Origin: an uncultured Bacteroidota bacterium
GTDB taxonomy: Bacteria > Bacteroidota > Bacteroidia > 2-12-FULL-35-15
NCBI GenBank assembly: GCA_903847205.1
Contig: CAINDA010000027.1
Coordinates: forward strand, 18,490 to 82,489
Direction: 5' to 3'
Length of the DNA: 64,000 nt
The first letter of the stretch is position 1. The number at the start of each line of letters is the position of its first letter. Below, piece by piece: positions 17,788 to 28,176 of the stretch. The notes beneath the pieces are model-generated. The model was not told where the DNA came from and searched no databases. It worked only from the letters and a program-made list of their open reading frames with translations. Both the position numbers and the translations under genes were made by a program.

Positions 17788-20331
17788 ATGGCAGACGGAG
17801 AAAAAATTATTAAGATTGACATTGAGGAAGAAATGAAATCCGCTTACATTGATTATTCGATGTCAGTAATTGTTTCGCGTGCATTACCTGATGTTCGTGA
17901 CGGTTTGAAGCCTGTTCATCGCAGGGTGTTATATGGAATGCTTGATTTAGGGGTTATGTCAAATAAGCCGCATAAAAAATCTGCTCGTATTGTAGGGGAA
18001 GTACTTGGTAAATATCACCCTCATGGTGATACTTCAGTATATGATGCAATGGTGCGTATGGCTCAGGATTGGAGTCTGCGTTATCCATTGGTTGACGGGC
18101 AGGGTAACTACGGTTCTATTGACGGCGACAGCCCTGCAGCAATGCGTTATACCGAAGCACGTTTGAAAAAAATTGCTGAGGAAATGCTGAACGATATTGA
18201 AAAAGATACTGTTGATTTCCGCCCTAATTTTGATGACAGTTTAACAGAGCCTACTGTACTTCCTACGCGCATTCCTCAACTTTTAATTAACGGTGCTTCC
18301 GGTATTGCTGTAGGGATGGCCACTAATATGCCTCCACATAATTTAACTGAAATTGTGAATGCAACAATCGCATATATAGATAACCGCGAAATTGATATTG
18401 CCGGATTAATGCATTATGTGAAGGCACCGGATTTCCCAACTGGAGGTATTATTTATGGTTACGAAGGTGTGAAAGATGCATTTGAAACCGGACGCGGAAA
18501 AATTGTTATGCGTGCCCAGACAAATGTTGAGGTTACTGAAGGAGGCCGTGAACGGATAATCGTTAACGCTATTCCTTATCAGATAAACAAAGCAGAGATG
18601 ATCCGCAAAACAGCTGATCTGATTAATGATAAAAAAATTGAAGGTATCTCTGATATCCGAGATGAATCGGACAGAGACGGAATGCGCATTGTATATGAAA
18701 TAAAACGTGATGCCATCACAAATGTGGTATTAAATAATTTATTCAAATATACTGAGCTGCAAACATCATTCAGTGTAAACAATATTGCATTGGTAGGCGG
18801 ACGCCCGATGATGCTGAATTTGAAGGATATGTTAGTTCATTTTGTTGCGCATCGCCACGATGTTGTTACACGAAGAACTAAGTTCGAATTAATACAAGCT
18901 GAAAAACGTGCGCATATCTTAGAGGGTTATTTAATTGCTTTAGATCATTTAGATGAAGTAATTAAGTTAATCAGGGCATCATCAACCCCGAGTGAGGCTC
19001 AGGACGGTTTAATGAGCAACTTTGGATTGAGCGAATTGCAGTCGAAAGCAATTCTTGAAATGCGTTTAAGAGTACTTACCGGTTTAGAGAGAGACAAAAT
19101 AAAATCGGAGTATGAAGAATTAATGAAACTGATTGAATACTTGAAATCAATTTTGAATGATGAATCTCTGAGAATGAAAATTATCAAAGATGAACTTCTT
19201 GAAATCAAAGATAAATACGGCGATGAACGTAAAACTGAAATAGTTTATGCTTCGGGTGACTTTAAAATTGAAGATATGATTGCCAATGAAGAAGTGGTAA
19301 TTACCATTTCCCACATGGGGTATATCAAACGTACTATGCTGTCGGAATACCGGACACAGGCACGCGGCGGAAAAGGTGCCAAAGGCAGTACAACCCGTGA
19401 CGAAGATTTTATTGAGCATTTATTTATTGCTTCAACACATAATTACTTAATGCTGTTCACTGAGCAAGGCCGCTGTTTCTGGATGCGTGCATTTGAAGTG
19501 CCGGAGGGAACACGCCAATCTAAAGGCCGTGCTATCCAAAACCTGATTAACATACCATCAGATGATAAAGTAAGAGCTTTCATAAATGTGAAAAGCCTTT
19601 CGGATGAGGAATACATCAATAATAATTTTATTATCATGTGTACCAAAAACGGAATTATCAAGAAAACCACATTGGAATCTTATTCGCGTCCGCGCCAAAA
19701 TGGCATCAATGCAATTACTGTGCGCGAAGGCGATACACTATTGGAAGTATTATTAACGGATGGTAAAAACGAAATAATGCTTGCTTCAAAAGCAGGAAAA
19801 ATTGTCCGCTTTAATGAAGCCAATGTGCGACCAATGGGACGTAACGCTTCTGGGGTGAGAGGTATTAATATCGGCGATGCAAAAGATAATGAAGTAATAG
19901 GTATGATTGCAATTTCTGATCCTTTAAGCAATGTGATGGTGGTATCTGAAAAAGGATACGGCAAACGTTCGGATATTGAGGAATACCGCGTTACTAAACG
20001 CGGCGGTAAAGGTGTTAAGACAATTAACATCACCGATAAAACCGGTAATCTGATTGCTATTAAAGATGTTACTGATAAAGACGGTTTAATGATTATCAAT
20101 AAATCAGGTATAATTATCCGTTTAGCGGTTTCTGAACTTCGTATTATCGGCCGTGCTACGCAAGGCGTTCGGTTAATTAATATGAAAGCAACAGATGAAA
20201 TTGCTGCTGTCAGTAAAGTTGATATAGCTGAAGTAATAGAAGAAGAGGTTAATCCTGAAAATGGAATAGAAGGAGACGGAACTAACGAATCGGCTTCTCC
20301 TGATTCTGAGCCGAACAGTAATGTTGAATAG
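17788..20331 (+). CDS. gyrA: DNA gyrase subunit A
   Basis: GyrA cuts and rejoins DNA in the gyrase that adds negative supercoils. The 847-residue length is normal. The catalytic tyrosine is Y121 in [10 protein letters not shown]. The quinolone region reads [10 protein letters not shown] (77-86), with T82 at the position of E. coli S83 and D86 at that of D87; threonine there is a common natural state. The C-terminal beta-pinwheel carries the GyrA box QARGGKG (about 524-530), which separates it from the parC gene at 59.9 kb. The tail is acidic and serine-rich. gyrB is not in the window. A tandem repeat array begins about 200 bases after the stop. Confidence 0.96.
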   Translation: MADGEKIIKIDIEEEMKSAYIDYSMSVIVSRALPDVRDGLKPVHRRVLYGMLDLGVMSNKPHKKSARIVGEVLGKYHPHGDTSVYDAMVRMAQDWSLRYPLVDGQGNYGSIDGDSPAAMRYTEARLKKIAEEMLNDIEKDTVDFRPNFDDSLTEPTVLPTRIPQLLINGASGIAVGMATNMPPHNLTEIVNATIAYIDNREIDIAGLMHYVKAPDFPTGGIIYGYEGVKDAFETGRGKIVMRAQTNVEVTEGGRERIIVNAIPYQINKAEMIRKTADLINDKKIEGISDIRDESDRDGMRIVYEIKRDAITNVVLNNLFKYTELQTSFSVNNIALVGGRPMMLNLKDMLVHFVAHRHDVVTRRTKFELIQAEKRAHILEGYLIALDHLDEVIKLIRASSTPSEAQDGLMSNFGLSELQSKAILEMRLRVLTGLERDKIKSEYEELMKLIEYLKSILNDESLRMKIIKDELLEIKDKYGDERKTEIVYASGDFKIEDMIANEEVVITISHMGYIKRTMLSEYRTQARGGKGAKGSTTRDEDFIEHLFIASTHNYLMLFTEQGRCFWMRAFEVPEGTRQSKGRAIQNLINIPSDDKVRAFINVKSLSDEEYINNNFIIMCTKNGIIKKTTLESYSRPRQNGINAITVREGDTLLEVLLTDGKNEIMLASKAGKIVRFNEANVRPMGRNASGVRGINIGDAKDNEVIGMIAISDPLSNVMVVSEKGYGKRSDIEEYRVTKRGGKGVKTINITDKTGNLIAIKDVTDKDGLMIINKSGIIIRLAVSELRIIGRATQGVRLINMKATDEIAAVSKVDIAEVIEEEVNPENGIEGDGTNESASPDSEPNSNVE

Positions 20332-20540
20332 TTATTAGTTCATTTGTCATTTGTTTATTTGTCATTATTTCATTGGTTTATTAGTCTATAGGAAATTGGC
20401 AATGTGAAATTATCTCCCTTTGGCGCATAATTTTTGTCTGCAAAGAAGCAGGAAGCAAAGAAAGATGTGTTGAAGGGGGATAAAAAAGCAGGTTTAAGAA
20501 TAATTGTTTTTCTGAAATCGTTAAAAAGAGCCATATTTTT
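20332..20540. other. Gene-free region between gyrA and the tandem array
   Basis: This stretch has no convincing gene. It begins with short TCATTTGT repeats (20340-20370) and ends at the first array unit. No terminator hairpin for gyrA is obvious. Confidence 0.4.
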
Positions 20541-20980
20541 GCTTCCTGAGCATCATTGAAAGCCTCCTGAACATGATTTTTTGCTTCCTGAGCATCATAG
20601 TAAGCTTCCCGAACGATATTTTTGCTTCCTGAGCATCATAGTAAGCTTCCTGAACGATATTTTTGCTTCCTGAGCATCATTGAAAGCCTCCTGAACATGA
20701 TTTTTTGCTTCCTGAGCATCATAGTAAGCTTCCCGAACGATATTTTTGCTTCCTGAGCATCATTGAAAGCATCCCAAACATGATTTTTTGCTTCCTGAGC
20801 ATCATAGTAAGCTTCCCGAACGATATTTTAGCTTCCTGAGCATCATTGAAAGCATCCCAAACATGATTTTTTGCTTCCTGAGCATCATAGTAAGCTTCCC
20901 GAACGATATTTTAGCTTCTGGAGCATCATGGTAAGCGTCCCGAACGATATATTTTGCTTCCCGGGCTAAATATTAAGACT
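20541..20980. repeat. Tandem array of ten 41/42-bp units
   Basis: Ten units start with GCTTC at 20541, 20583, 20624, 20665, 20707, 20748, 20790, 20831, 20873 and 20914, and a partial unit starts at 20956. Two types alternate: A (42 bp, with CATTGAAAGC and AACATGAT) and B (41 bp, with CATAGTAAGC and AACGATAT), in the order A-B-B-A-B-A-B-A-B plus a diverged unit. Each unit is itself two half-units that start GCTTCC, so the basic step is near 21 bp. The uneven lengths rule out a coding repeat. No unique spacers exist, so it is not CRISPR. Confidence 0.9.
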
Positions 20981-21208
20981 ACAAAATAATATTTCGTTAC
21001 TTTCTAAACCTCATTATATGTTTTAGTAAAAGCATTTTTACTTCGTGCTTATCTGGAATTACAATCCTATAATAAAAAGGCCACAATTGCAATTAAAAAT
21101 CATGGAGTAATTCTTCTTTAAAAAAGTCCTTTACTATCATTAATTAATCTATAGTAATTCTAAATTATCTTTTCAATATTCAGTCTGTTTAACGGAACTG
21201 TTTTTTTT

Positions 21209-21216
21209 TATCTTTG
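21209..21216 (+). promoter_or_regulatory. -7 element of the M16 protease gene
   Basis: TATCTTTG matches TAnnTTTG and is followed by GTGCGCAAA. It lies 59 bases before the chosen ATG at 21275. Confidence 0.55.
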
Positions 21217-21274
21217 TGCGCAAATTCTACAATTTTTGAATCTACTTATTCCAAATTATAAACAAAAAATTCCT

Positions 21275-24142
21275 ATGAAAAAAACGTTTAAAATCGTCTG
21301 CAATCTAGTGGCTTTGCTGGTTGTATCCGCAGCAAATAATAGTCATGCACAGCCTCTGTTGGTTGAAACTGTTCCGGCACGGCCCGACGGCATGTCAATA
21401 CCTTATGAAAAATACAAACTTCCGAACGGGTTGACAATAATAGTTCACGAAGATCATTCAGATCCAATTGTAAATATCCAGGTAACTTATAAAGTTGGTT
21501 CTGATCGCGAAAGTATCGGCAAATCAGGATTTGCACATTTTTTTGAACACATGATGTTCCAGGGATCTTCACACGTAAAAGATGAAGAGCATTTTCATAT
21601 AGTTTCAGCAGCCGGCGGTAATATGAACGGAAATACAACCCGAGACCGAACTGTTTATTATGAAACACTGCCCAGCAACCAGCTTGAAGTTGCTCTTTGG
21701 CTAGAGTCGGACAGAATGGGCTTTTTGTTAGATTCACTCACTCAAAAAAAATTCGAAAGCCAGAGAGATGCTGTAAAAAATGAAAAAGGGCAGGGCGATA
21801 ATCGTCCTTATGGACTTTTAAGTGAAATAAAAGATCAAACTCTGTACCCATTAAAACATCCTTATAACTGGCCAGTTATAGGTTTTGTTGACGACTTGAA
21901 CAGAGCGAGTTTGAATGACGTTAAAAACTTTTTTCTTCGCTGGTACGGGCCAAACAATGCTATTCTTAATGTATCAGGTGATGTTGATCCAAAGGAAGTA
22001 GTTCGTTTAGCTGATAAATATTTCGGCGCTATTAAATCATGTCCGGAAGTAAAGAAGATGAAAATTACCCCTCCAATGCTTCCTGCTGATAAATATGCAA
22101 GTTTTAAAGATAATATTTATCTGCCTTTAAATTACAGAGTTTATCCTACTGTGCCAAAATATCACAGAGATGAAGCAGCTCTTGAACTGTTAGCTTCAAT
22201 AATGGGAGACGGCAACAATTCTATTTTCTATAAAAATTTCATAAAAAGCAAGCTGGCTCTTCAGGCAGGTGTTAGTTATGAAGGCAGCGAGCTTGCAGGT
22301 GAGCTTTCAATGTATGTGCTGGCATACCCTCCGGATGATTTTAATTTTCAAAAAATGTTCAATGAAACGGATGGAAAAGTAAAAGCCACAATTGACGAGT
22401 TTGAAAAAAACGGCATAACTGATGAAGCTCTTCAAAGAGCAAAAGCAAAAAAAGAATCGCAGATTATAGGCGAAGGCGAAAATGTTGAAAGTAAAAGTTA
22501 TATGCTTGAAGAGTGGGAAAGACTAGTAGGCAAGCCTTTTAATTTATCGGATGATTTAGATCGGTTTAATAAAGTAACTAAAGAAGATTTAACCCGTGTA
22601 TTAAATAAATATATAAAAGGTGCAGGTGCTGCAGTTGTTGATGTTTACCCTAAAATGGCATCGAAAGATACTGCAAAAAGCTATAATCCTTATGCAGGTA
22701 TGAAGCTTGGTGATGACCCCGAGTATGCTAATCTAAAATATATTATGCCTGTGGATAATTTTGACAGAAGCAAACATCCTGAAGGAACGGCATCAAAAAC
22801 ACCAAAAGTTCCTGAATACTATACACATGATATGAAAAACGGACTAAAAGTGTTAGGCACAATGGAAGCTGAAACACCTAAAGTTGTTATATATATGCAG
22901 ATAGAAGGCGGTGATCTTGTTTTAAAACCGGAAGAAACAAAAAAAGTTGGGATTTCAGAACTTACTGCTCAGATAATGAATGAGGGAACTCAAAATTATA
23001 CTACAGAGCAAATCAGTGCGGAACTCGAAAAGCTTGGCAGTGACATTACTTTCAGCGGAAGCAAAGAAAACACTACGATTACAATTGAATGTTTGAAAAA
23101 AAATCTGGATGCCACTTTAAAATTATTTGAAGAAAAATTACTTCGCCCTAAATTTGATGCTGAAGATTTTAAACGTGTGAAGAAACAATACAAAGAAGGA
23201 TTAAGGGATGAAAAAACAAATCCTCAGGTTTTGGCGAGCAGAGCGTATGATAATATTCTTTTCGGCAATTCACCTTTTGGTACTTTCCCGGTTGTTAAAA
23301 ATGTTGAGAAACTGGAACTTGAAGATGTTAAAGATTATTATACTAAATATTACTCTCCATCAGTTACTGCTTTAACATTGGTAGGTGATATTTCAGAAAA
23401 AGATGTACTTCCAAAACTTGAATTTTTAGAAAAATGGGCAGCTAAAGAAGTTATAATTAAACCAGCTGTTGCTGCGCTTCTTCCTGCCGAACCGCAGATT
23501 TTTATTGTTAACAAAGATTTTGCTCCTCAGTCTGTAATAAGTATGGGATATACTTCTCTGCCATTTGATGCTACTGGAGATTATTTCAAGAATACAATTG
23601 TAAATTTTGCATTCGGAGGTTCAGGTTTTAATAACCGGATTAATCTTGATTTAAGAGAAGATAAAGGATATACATACGGCATTTATTCTCATTTCAGCGG
23701 CAATCAATACAATGGCAAATTTACTATTGGTACTTCCGTTAAAAGAGCAGTAACAGCTTTAGCTTTAAAGGAAATTATGAAAGATGCAAAAGAATATCTT
23801 GATAATGGTGTTACAGATGAAGAGGTTAGTTTTACTAAAAGTTCTATTTTAAACAGCGAGGCCCTCAAATATGAAACTCCTTACCAAAAGGCTTTGTTTC
23901 TTAATAAAATAGCAAAGTTTAAACTTGATAAAGATTTTACAGTGAAGCAGGCGCAGGTATTAAAAGGTATGACGAAAGACGATTTTAATCAGCAGATAAA
24001 AAAAGCATACAAGCTTAATATGGCCATAGTAATTGTGGGCGATAAAGATATTATCAAAGACGAATTGGATAAGGTTTTAAATATCAAAGATGCTAACGAA
24101 CCTCTGAAGTCAGTTAAAGTAAAAAATTTCACGTTAGATTAA
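21275..24142 (+). CDS. M16 zinc protease, two-domain, exported
   Basis: The 955-residue protein has a signal peptide (MKKTFKIVCNLVALLVVSAA...SHAQ) and a duplicated M16 (pitrilysin/insulinase) fold. The N-terminal half carries the inverted zinc motif HFFEH (88-92), with a distal glutamate in FESQRDAVKNEKGQ. The C-terminal half (about 530-955) lacks HxxEH and has RLYT-like signatures such as DLREDKGYTYGIY, so it is the inactive half that closes the chamber. It should degrade peptides in the periplasm. I chose the ATG at 21275, not 21236, because it begins the signal peptide. A 12-bp hairpin and two TPR proteins follow on the same strand. Confidence 0.92.
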   Translation: MKKTFKIVCNLVALLVVSAANNSHAQPLLVETVPARPDGMSIPYEKYKLPNGLTIIVHEDHSDPIVNIQVTYKVGSDRESIGKSGFAHFFEHMMFQGSSHVKDEEHFHIVSAAGGNMNGNTTRDRTVYYETLPSNQLEVALWLESDRMGFLLDSLTQKKFESQRDAVKNEKGQGDNRPYGLLSEIKDQTLYPLKHPYNWPVIGFVDDLNRASLNDVKNFFLRWYGPNNAILNVSGDVDPKEVVRLADKYFGAIKSCPEVKKMKITPPMLPADKYASFKDNIYLPLNYRVYPTVPKYHRDEAALELLASIMGDGNNSIFYKNFIKSKLALQAGVSYEGSELAGELSMYVLAYPPDDFNFQKMFNETDGKVKATIDEFEKNGITDEALQRAKAKKESQIIGEGENVESKSYMLEEWERLVGKPFNLSDDLDRFNKVTKEDLTRVLNKYIKGAGAAVVDVYPKMASKDTAKSYNPYAGMKLGDDPEYANLKYIMPVDNFDRSKHPEGTASKTPKVPEYYTHDMKNGLKVLGTMEAETPKVVIYMQIEGGDLVLKPEETKKVGISELTAQIMNEGTQNYTTEQISAELEKLGSDITFSGSKENTTITIECLKKNLDATLKLFEEKLLRPKFDAEDFKRVKKQYKEGLRDEKTNPQVLASRAYDNILFGNSPFGTFPVVKNVEKLELEDVKDYYTKYYSPSVTALTLVGDISEKDVLPKLEFLEKWAAKEVIIKPAVAALLPAEPQIFIVNKDFAPQSVISMGYTSLPFDATGDYFKNTIVNFAFGGSGFNNRINLDLREDKGYTYGIYSHFSGNQYNGKFTIGTSVKRAVTALALKEIMKDAKEYLDNGVTDEEVSFTKSSILNSEALKYETPYQKALFLNKIAKFKLDKDFTVKQAQVLKGMTKDDFNQQIKKAYKLNMAIVIVGDKDIIKDELDKVLNIKDANEPLKSVKVKNFTLD

Positions 24143-24160
24143 GAAACTATCTCATGATTT

Positions 24161-24187
24161 AAAATTGCGGCACAATGCCGCAATTTT
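24161..24187. terminator. Hairpin after the M16 gene
   Basis: AAAATTGCGGCA and TGCCGCAATTTT form a perfect 12-bp stem with a 3-base loop, 18 bases after the M16 stop. The AT ends give a U-rich 3' flank in either direction, so it is probably a bidirectional terminator. It may also attenuate read-through into the TPR genes. Confidence 0.7.
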
Positions 24188-24220
24188 AATATTCAAAAAT
24201 TAAATTTTAAAGTATTACTT

Positions 24221-25399
24221 ATGAAAAAGAGTTTATTATTTTTAGCAGTTTCGTTTATTATTTTTAATGTTTCAGCACAGCAAAACCAGGTTCAGAATGC
24301 AAACAATGCCTTAAGATCAGGAGAACTTGATAAAGCTAAAAAAGCTGTTGACCTTGCGGCAGAAAATGAAACCACTAAGAATCTCACTAAAATGTGGTAT
24401 TACAGGGGTAAAACTTATTTAGCGATTTATGATAATAAAAAGGAGTATAAAGATCTTGACCCGGATGCTGCACTTAAAGCAGTGGTAAGTTTTATCAACT
24501 GCTTAAAGGGTGATAAAGATAATATTTATAAAGACGAAGTAACCGGGCTGCTTGTGGCAAGTGCAATAAGGCTTTACAACAATGGTACAGATGCATACCG
24601 CAAAGGCAATTTCGATAGAGCCACTCAAAGTCTTACCGCAATTTTCGATGTTTTTCCTTTCGACAAAGACAAAGGACTGACAAGAAGCAACATTAGTGTT
24701 GAGTCTCTCAATTACGATCTTTATTCAATTGCCTTCGACTCAAAAAACTTCGTCAAAGCAAAAGAATACCTTCAGAAATTAATTGATGCTAAATATAAAA
24801 GCCCTGAGATTTATTTAAATATGAGCAGGATTTATCTTAATGATAAGGATACCGCCAAAGCACTTAGCTATATTGAGATGGGCAGATCAATGTTTGATGA
24901 TAACGTAAAACTTATCAATGCTGAACTTTTAATATATATTCAGCAGCATAAAACAGATATACTTTTAGAAAAAATAAGTAAAGCAATTGAATCAACGCCG
25001 GATAATGAATTGCTTTATTATACACAGGGATTAATTTATAATGACAAAAAAGAAGCAGACAAAGCAGAAGCATCTTTTAAAAAAGTATTAGAAATTAAAC
25101 CTGATCACCTGGATGCCAACTTTGAATTGGGAAAACTTTATTTTAATAAAGGGGTTGAATGGAATAATAAAGCCAGCAGCCTGCCTTTAAGTGAATCAAA
25201 AAAAGCAAATGAATTTGATGAAAATGCAAAAACTGCTTTTAAAAAAGGACTGCCTTATTTCGAAAAAGCACATGAGCTGAATCCTAATGATATGACAGTT
25301 GTTCAATCTTTAATGAAGGCATACCGGATTACAGGCGACGATGCAAAATTTAATGCTCTTAAAGAGCAGACTGACAAGCTGAAAACAAAAGGCAAATAG
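24221..25399 (+). CDS. Exported TPR protein (first of a pair)
   Basis: The 392-residue product begins with a signal peptide (MKKSLLFLAVSFIIFNVSAQ) and is otherwise helical, with tetratricopeptide-like 34-residue units. The clearest is at about 260-295, reading LLYYTQGLIYNDKKEADKAE and then FKKVLEIKPDH. It is probably a periplasmic scaffold. It lies 78 bases after the M16 gene and 28 bases before a second TPR gene of similar size and layout, so the two look like an old duplication. No enzymatic motif is seen. A role with the protease is an inference from position. Confidence 0.8.
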   Translation: MKKSLLFLAVSFIIFNVSAQQNQVQNANNALRSGELDKAKKAVDLAAENETTKNLTKMWYYRGKTYLAIYDNKKEYKDLDPDAALKAVVSFINCLKGDKDNIYKDEVTGLLVASAIRLYNNGTDAYRKGNFDRATQSLTAIFDVFPFDKDKGLTRSNISVESLNYDLYSIAFDSKNFVKAKEYLQKLIDAKYKSPEIYLNMSRIYLNDKDTAKALSYIEMGRSMFDDNVKLINAELLIYIQQHKTDILLEKISKAIESTPDNELLYYTQGLIYNDKKEADKAEASFKKVLEIKPDHLDANFELGKLYFNKGVEWNNKASSLPLSESKKANEFDENAKTAFKKGLPYFEKAHELNPNDMTVVQSLMKAYRITGDDAKFNALKEQTDKLKTKGK

Positions 25400-25427
25400 A
25401 AAGGAAGGTTTATAAAAAATAAATTTT

Positions 25428-26678
25428 ATGAAGAAAATTGTATTTTTATTATTAGCATCTGGTTCTGTTATTACAGGCTATTCTCAAAGATTAAAAGTTA
25501 ATAACGCGGTTTATTATTATAAAGATTATACTACTACCAAAGATGCTCAATCATTAAAGCAGGCAAAAGAAAATATTGATCTGGCATCAGTAAATCCCGA
25601 TACAAAGGATAAGGCAGAAACACAGGTTACTAAAGGCCAGATATATCTTGCAATGTATGAGGCTGTCAGAAGAACGGAAGAAGAGAAGCTTATGAACATT
25701 GCCGATCCCAGCAAACGTACTTTTGCTGCACTTCAAAATACACCTACAGCAAATCTAGACAGCGCCTACCAGGCTTTTTCAAAAGGTAAGCTGCTTGATG
25801 TAAAAGGGAAGTACAGCACAGAGTTAAAAACGATGGCCAATGTTGAAATTTATTATGATAACACAGGAAGGGCTGATTTTAACAGCAAAAAATATCCTGA
25901 AGCTTTAGCTGCTTTTGAAAGGGCTTATGAAATAGGCGGTAATGCTGATACTACAGTGCTTTATTTCTGCGCTGCTTCTGCCGATTATGCGAATGATTTT
26001 AATAAGGCTAAAAGTTATTATCAAAAAATGATTGATAATAAACAAGGCAGGGGTGTTACCTATTCTTCATTGGTAAATGTATATTTAATGATGAAAGATA
26101 CAGTTGCAGGAATGGATGTATTAAAAAAAGGAAGAGCAGCCTATCCTTCTGATCTCAATCTTGTAATCAGCGAAACTAATTACTTTTTGAGAACCGGTAA
26201 AAGCCTTGATGCTATAAACAATTTGAATATTGCCCTTAAGGCGAAACCAAGTGATTTTAGTTTATACCTGGTGAGAGGCAATGTATATGATAATCTGGCA
26301 AATCCTAAAGATTCAAAAGGCAAGGATTTGGACAAACCAAAAGACTATGTCGAGAACTTAAAAATGGCTGAAACTGATTATAAAAAGGCTGTTGAATTAA
26401 AACCTGATTATTTTGATGCCTTGTTTAATTTAGGCGTTTTATACAGCAACAATGGCCGGGTAATAACCAAGCAGGCTGATAAAATAATGGATAAAGCAAA
26501 ATATACTGCTGAAAATGCAAAAGCTGATATTGAATATAATAAAGCAATGTCGGTATTGGAAAAAGCTCTTGAAGCAAGCCCAAAGGACAAAAATACAATA
26601 TTTGCTTTGAAACAAATTTATACGCGTTTACAGCTTTTAGATAAGTTAAATGCGATGAACGAAAAATTGAAGAACTAA
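25428..26678 (+). CDS. Exported TPR protein (second of a pair)
   Basis: The 416-residue protein has a short signal peptide (MKKIVFLLLASGSVITGYSQ) and several TPR-like units. One runs through FNSKKYPEALAAFERAYEIG, and another through ETDYKKAVELKPDYFDALFN near residue 320. Lengths, domain order and the N-terminal SLKQAKENIDLA-type segment resemble the preceding gene, supporting paralogy. The stop is followed by a terminator at 26709-26738, so the unit probably ends here. Specific function unknown. Confidence 0.8.
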   Translation: MKKIVFLLLASGSVITGYSQRLKVNNAVYYYKDYTTTKDAQSLKQAKENIDLASVNPDTKDKAETQVTKGQIYLAMYEAVRRTEEEKLMNIADPSKRTFAALQNTPTANLDSAYQAFSKGKLLDVKGKYSTELKTMANVEIYYDNTGRADFNSKKYPEALAAFERAYEIGGNADTTVLYFCAASADYANDFNKAKSYYQKMIDNKQGRGVTYSSLVNVYLMMKDTVAGMDVLKKGRAAYPSDLNLVISETNYFLRTGKSLDAINNLNIALKAKPSDFSLYLVRGNVYDNLANPKDSKGKDLDKPKDYVENLKMAETDYKKAVELKPDYFDALFNLGVLYSNNGRVITKQADKIMDKAKYTAENAKADIEYNKAMSVLEKALEASPKDKNTIFALKQIYTRLQLLDKLNAMNEKLKN

Positions 26679-26708
26679 AGGCTTCCACCTTAGTTTGGAT
26701 ATTTAAAG

Positions 26709-26738
26709 CGGGGAACTCAAAAGGTTCTCCGTTTTTTT
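26709..26738 (+). terminator. Terminator after the TPR pair
   Basis: CGGGGAACT and AGGTTCTCCG form a stem with one wobble pair and a short loop, followed by seven T residues on the plus strand. It lies 30 bases after the TPR stop and 23 bases before the end of the convergent protease gene. Confidence 0.7.
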
Positions 26739-26760
26739 GTTGATACAAATTAAAGTAGTG

Positions 26761-28046
26761 TCATTTCAAATTCTTTTCAATTACAGCTCCGTTTTTAAAA
26801 ATTACTTCTCCTTTTTTGCCTAAGAAACGCTGGAGTCTGTTTTTCTTTCCTTTGGTTTTTATGCCCAGCCATTTTTGGCCGGCACTTGTAATGGTGCCGC
26901 CGTCAACAATTAATTGAGCACCTCTTTTAACAATAATTTCAGCCTGGTCAGGCATTAAAATTTTTCCTGTTACAGTCAGGGTTTTTCCGGATTCGATAAC
27001 TAAATCGCTGTATAATCTGATATCGAAATTCCAGACTTCATTTTTATTTACTTTCTGTGGCTTTTCATTATAAGGGCTGTCTTTCACATATTTCCTAATT
27101 GATTTAATCGACAAAGCGCGGTGCATTTTTCCGATCTGCATAGGTGAAAAATAATATCTCACTAAATTATCCCCGCCCATAATATTATTTGTGCAGGTGT
27201 TTTTGCCTGGGGTTATTTTGCAGGCGAAACTTCCTCTTTCCCAGCAATAGGCCGGAGGATTGGGGCCGAATAAATCATAAGATATTCGGGATCGGAAGCA
27301 TCGCATGTTTCGTGGCAGCAGGAAGGATTATAGGTGTGAAATAAATCAAGACAATGTCCGATTTCATGAGCAAGCGTTTGAGAATTTGCATAGCCGATGC
27401 GGGCAGTGCTGATATAAACACCTTGAGAACCTGATAAGGAAGGAGCAATCTGTCCGCTGCCGTCTTTCAAAACAAAACTGGGAAAAGGAGGAATTGAATA
27501 TGGAGATGCGGTGCCGCCGTTGGTAAGGTAAATATTTAAATTATCCAAACGGGAAGAGTCAACGCCTGTTATGTATTTTTCAAGCGAGTTCATTGACGTG
27601 TTTTCATACAGCTTTGTTCCTTCGTAAAAGAATATCCGCCCGTCTAAATCAAAACGGATTTTTGTATCTGTTGGACTTGCCACTCCGGCAATCGGATAAG
27701 TTGCTGAATCAACATTTGTATAAAATGAGTTGAGCCATTCAATCATTTGATTAAGAGCATCCACAGTTTCTGATGTATTTTGAAGTGTACCCGGCCCGGT
27801 AAAAACATTTAAGGCAATTCTGATATGTTTTATAGGTGTATTATCATCAGGTATATAATTTTCTATCTTTTTATAATGGTTTACGAAATCGGGGTTATTA
27901 TTTGAATTGGAATTGTCGCAGCCGGAAATTATTAATGATTCATCGGATGGGCCTTTTTTTTCTTTCCCGGGAAAACCGGAGCAGAGAATAAGCATTGTGA
28001 AAAAGGAAAGTAAAACTGGTATTATCTGTATTCTATTTGTTTTCAT
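26761..28046 (-). pseudogene. Frameshifted exported zinc metalloprotease
   Basis: Two overlapping frames on the minus strand make one protein. The first (28046-27213) has a signal peptide and, at its residues 227-237, HEIGHCLDLFH, a metzincin-like HExxHxxxxxH zinc motif, then CHETCDASDPEYL. The homology then continues in a second frame (to 26761) as YDLFGPNPPAYCWERG, followed by NNIMGGDNLV, the likely Met-turn, and FSPMQIGKMHRAL. The C-terminal 90 residues look like a beta-solenoid-like module with LTVTGKILMP and GAQLIVDGGTITSAG. The shift lies near 27276-27281, where one T of a CTTTAT-like sequence appears missing. The break could be a real mutation, programmed slippage or a sequencing error. 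Confidence 0.75.
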
Positions 28047-28127
28047 AAACAGGAGGACTGCAATGCAGTAAACAGGTATAAATATAAAAAGAAAAATGGC
28101 GCATGTAAATATGTAAGTAATGATTAT

Positions 28128-28135
28128 TAATTTTG
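28128..28135 (+). promoter_or_regulatory. -7 element of the DUF4337 gene
   Basis: TAATTTTG matches TAnnTTTG. It lies 42 bases before the ATG at 28177 and downstream of the alternative start at 28120, so it settles the start. Confidence 0.5.
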
Positions 28136-28176
28136 CATCCGATTTTAAATTTATAAAAGATTTATTCTCAAAAATT

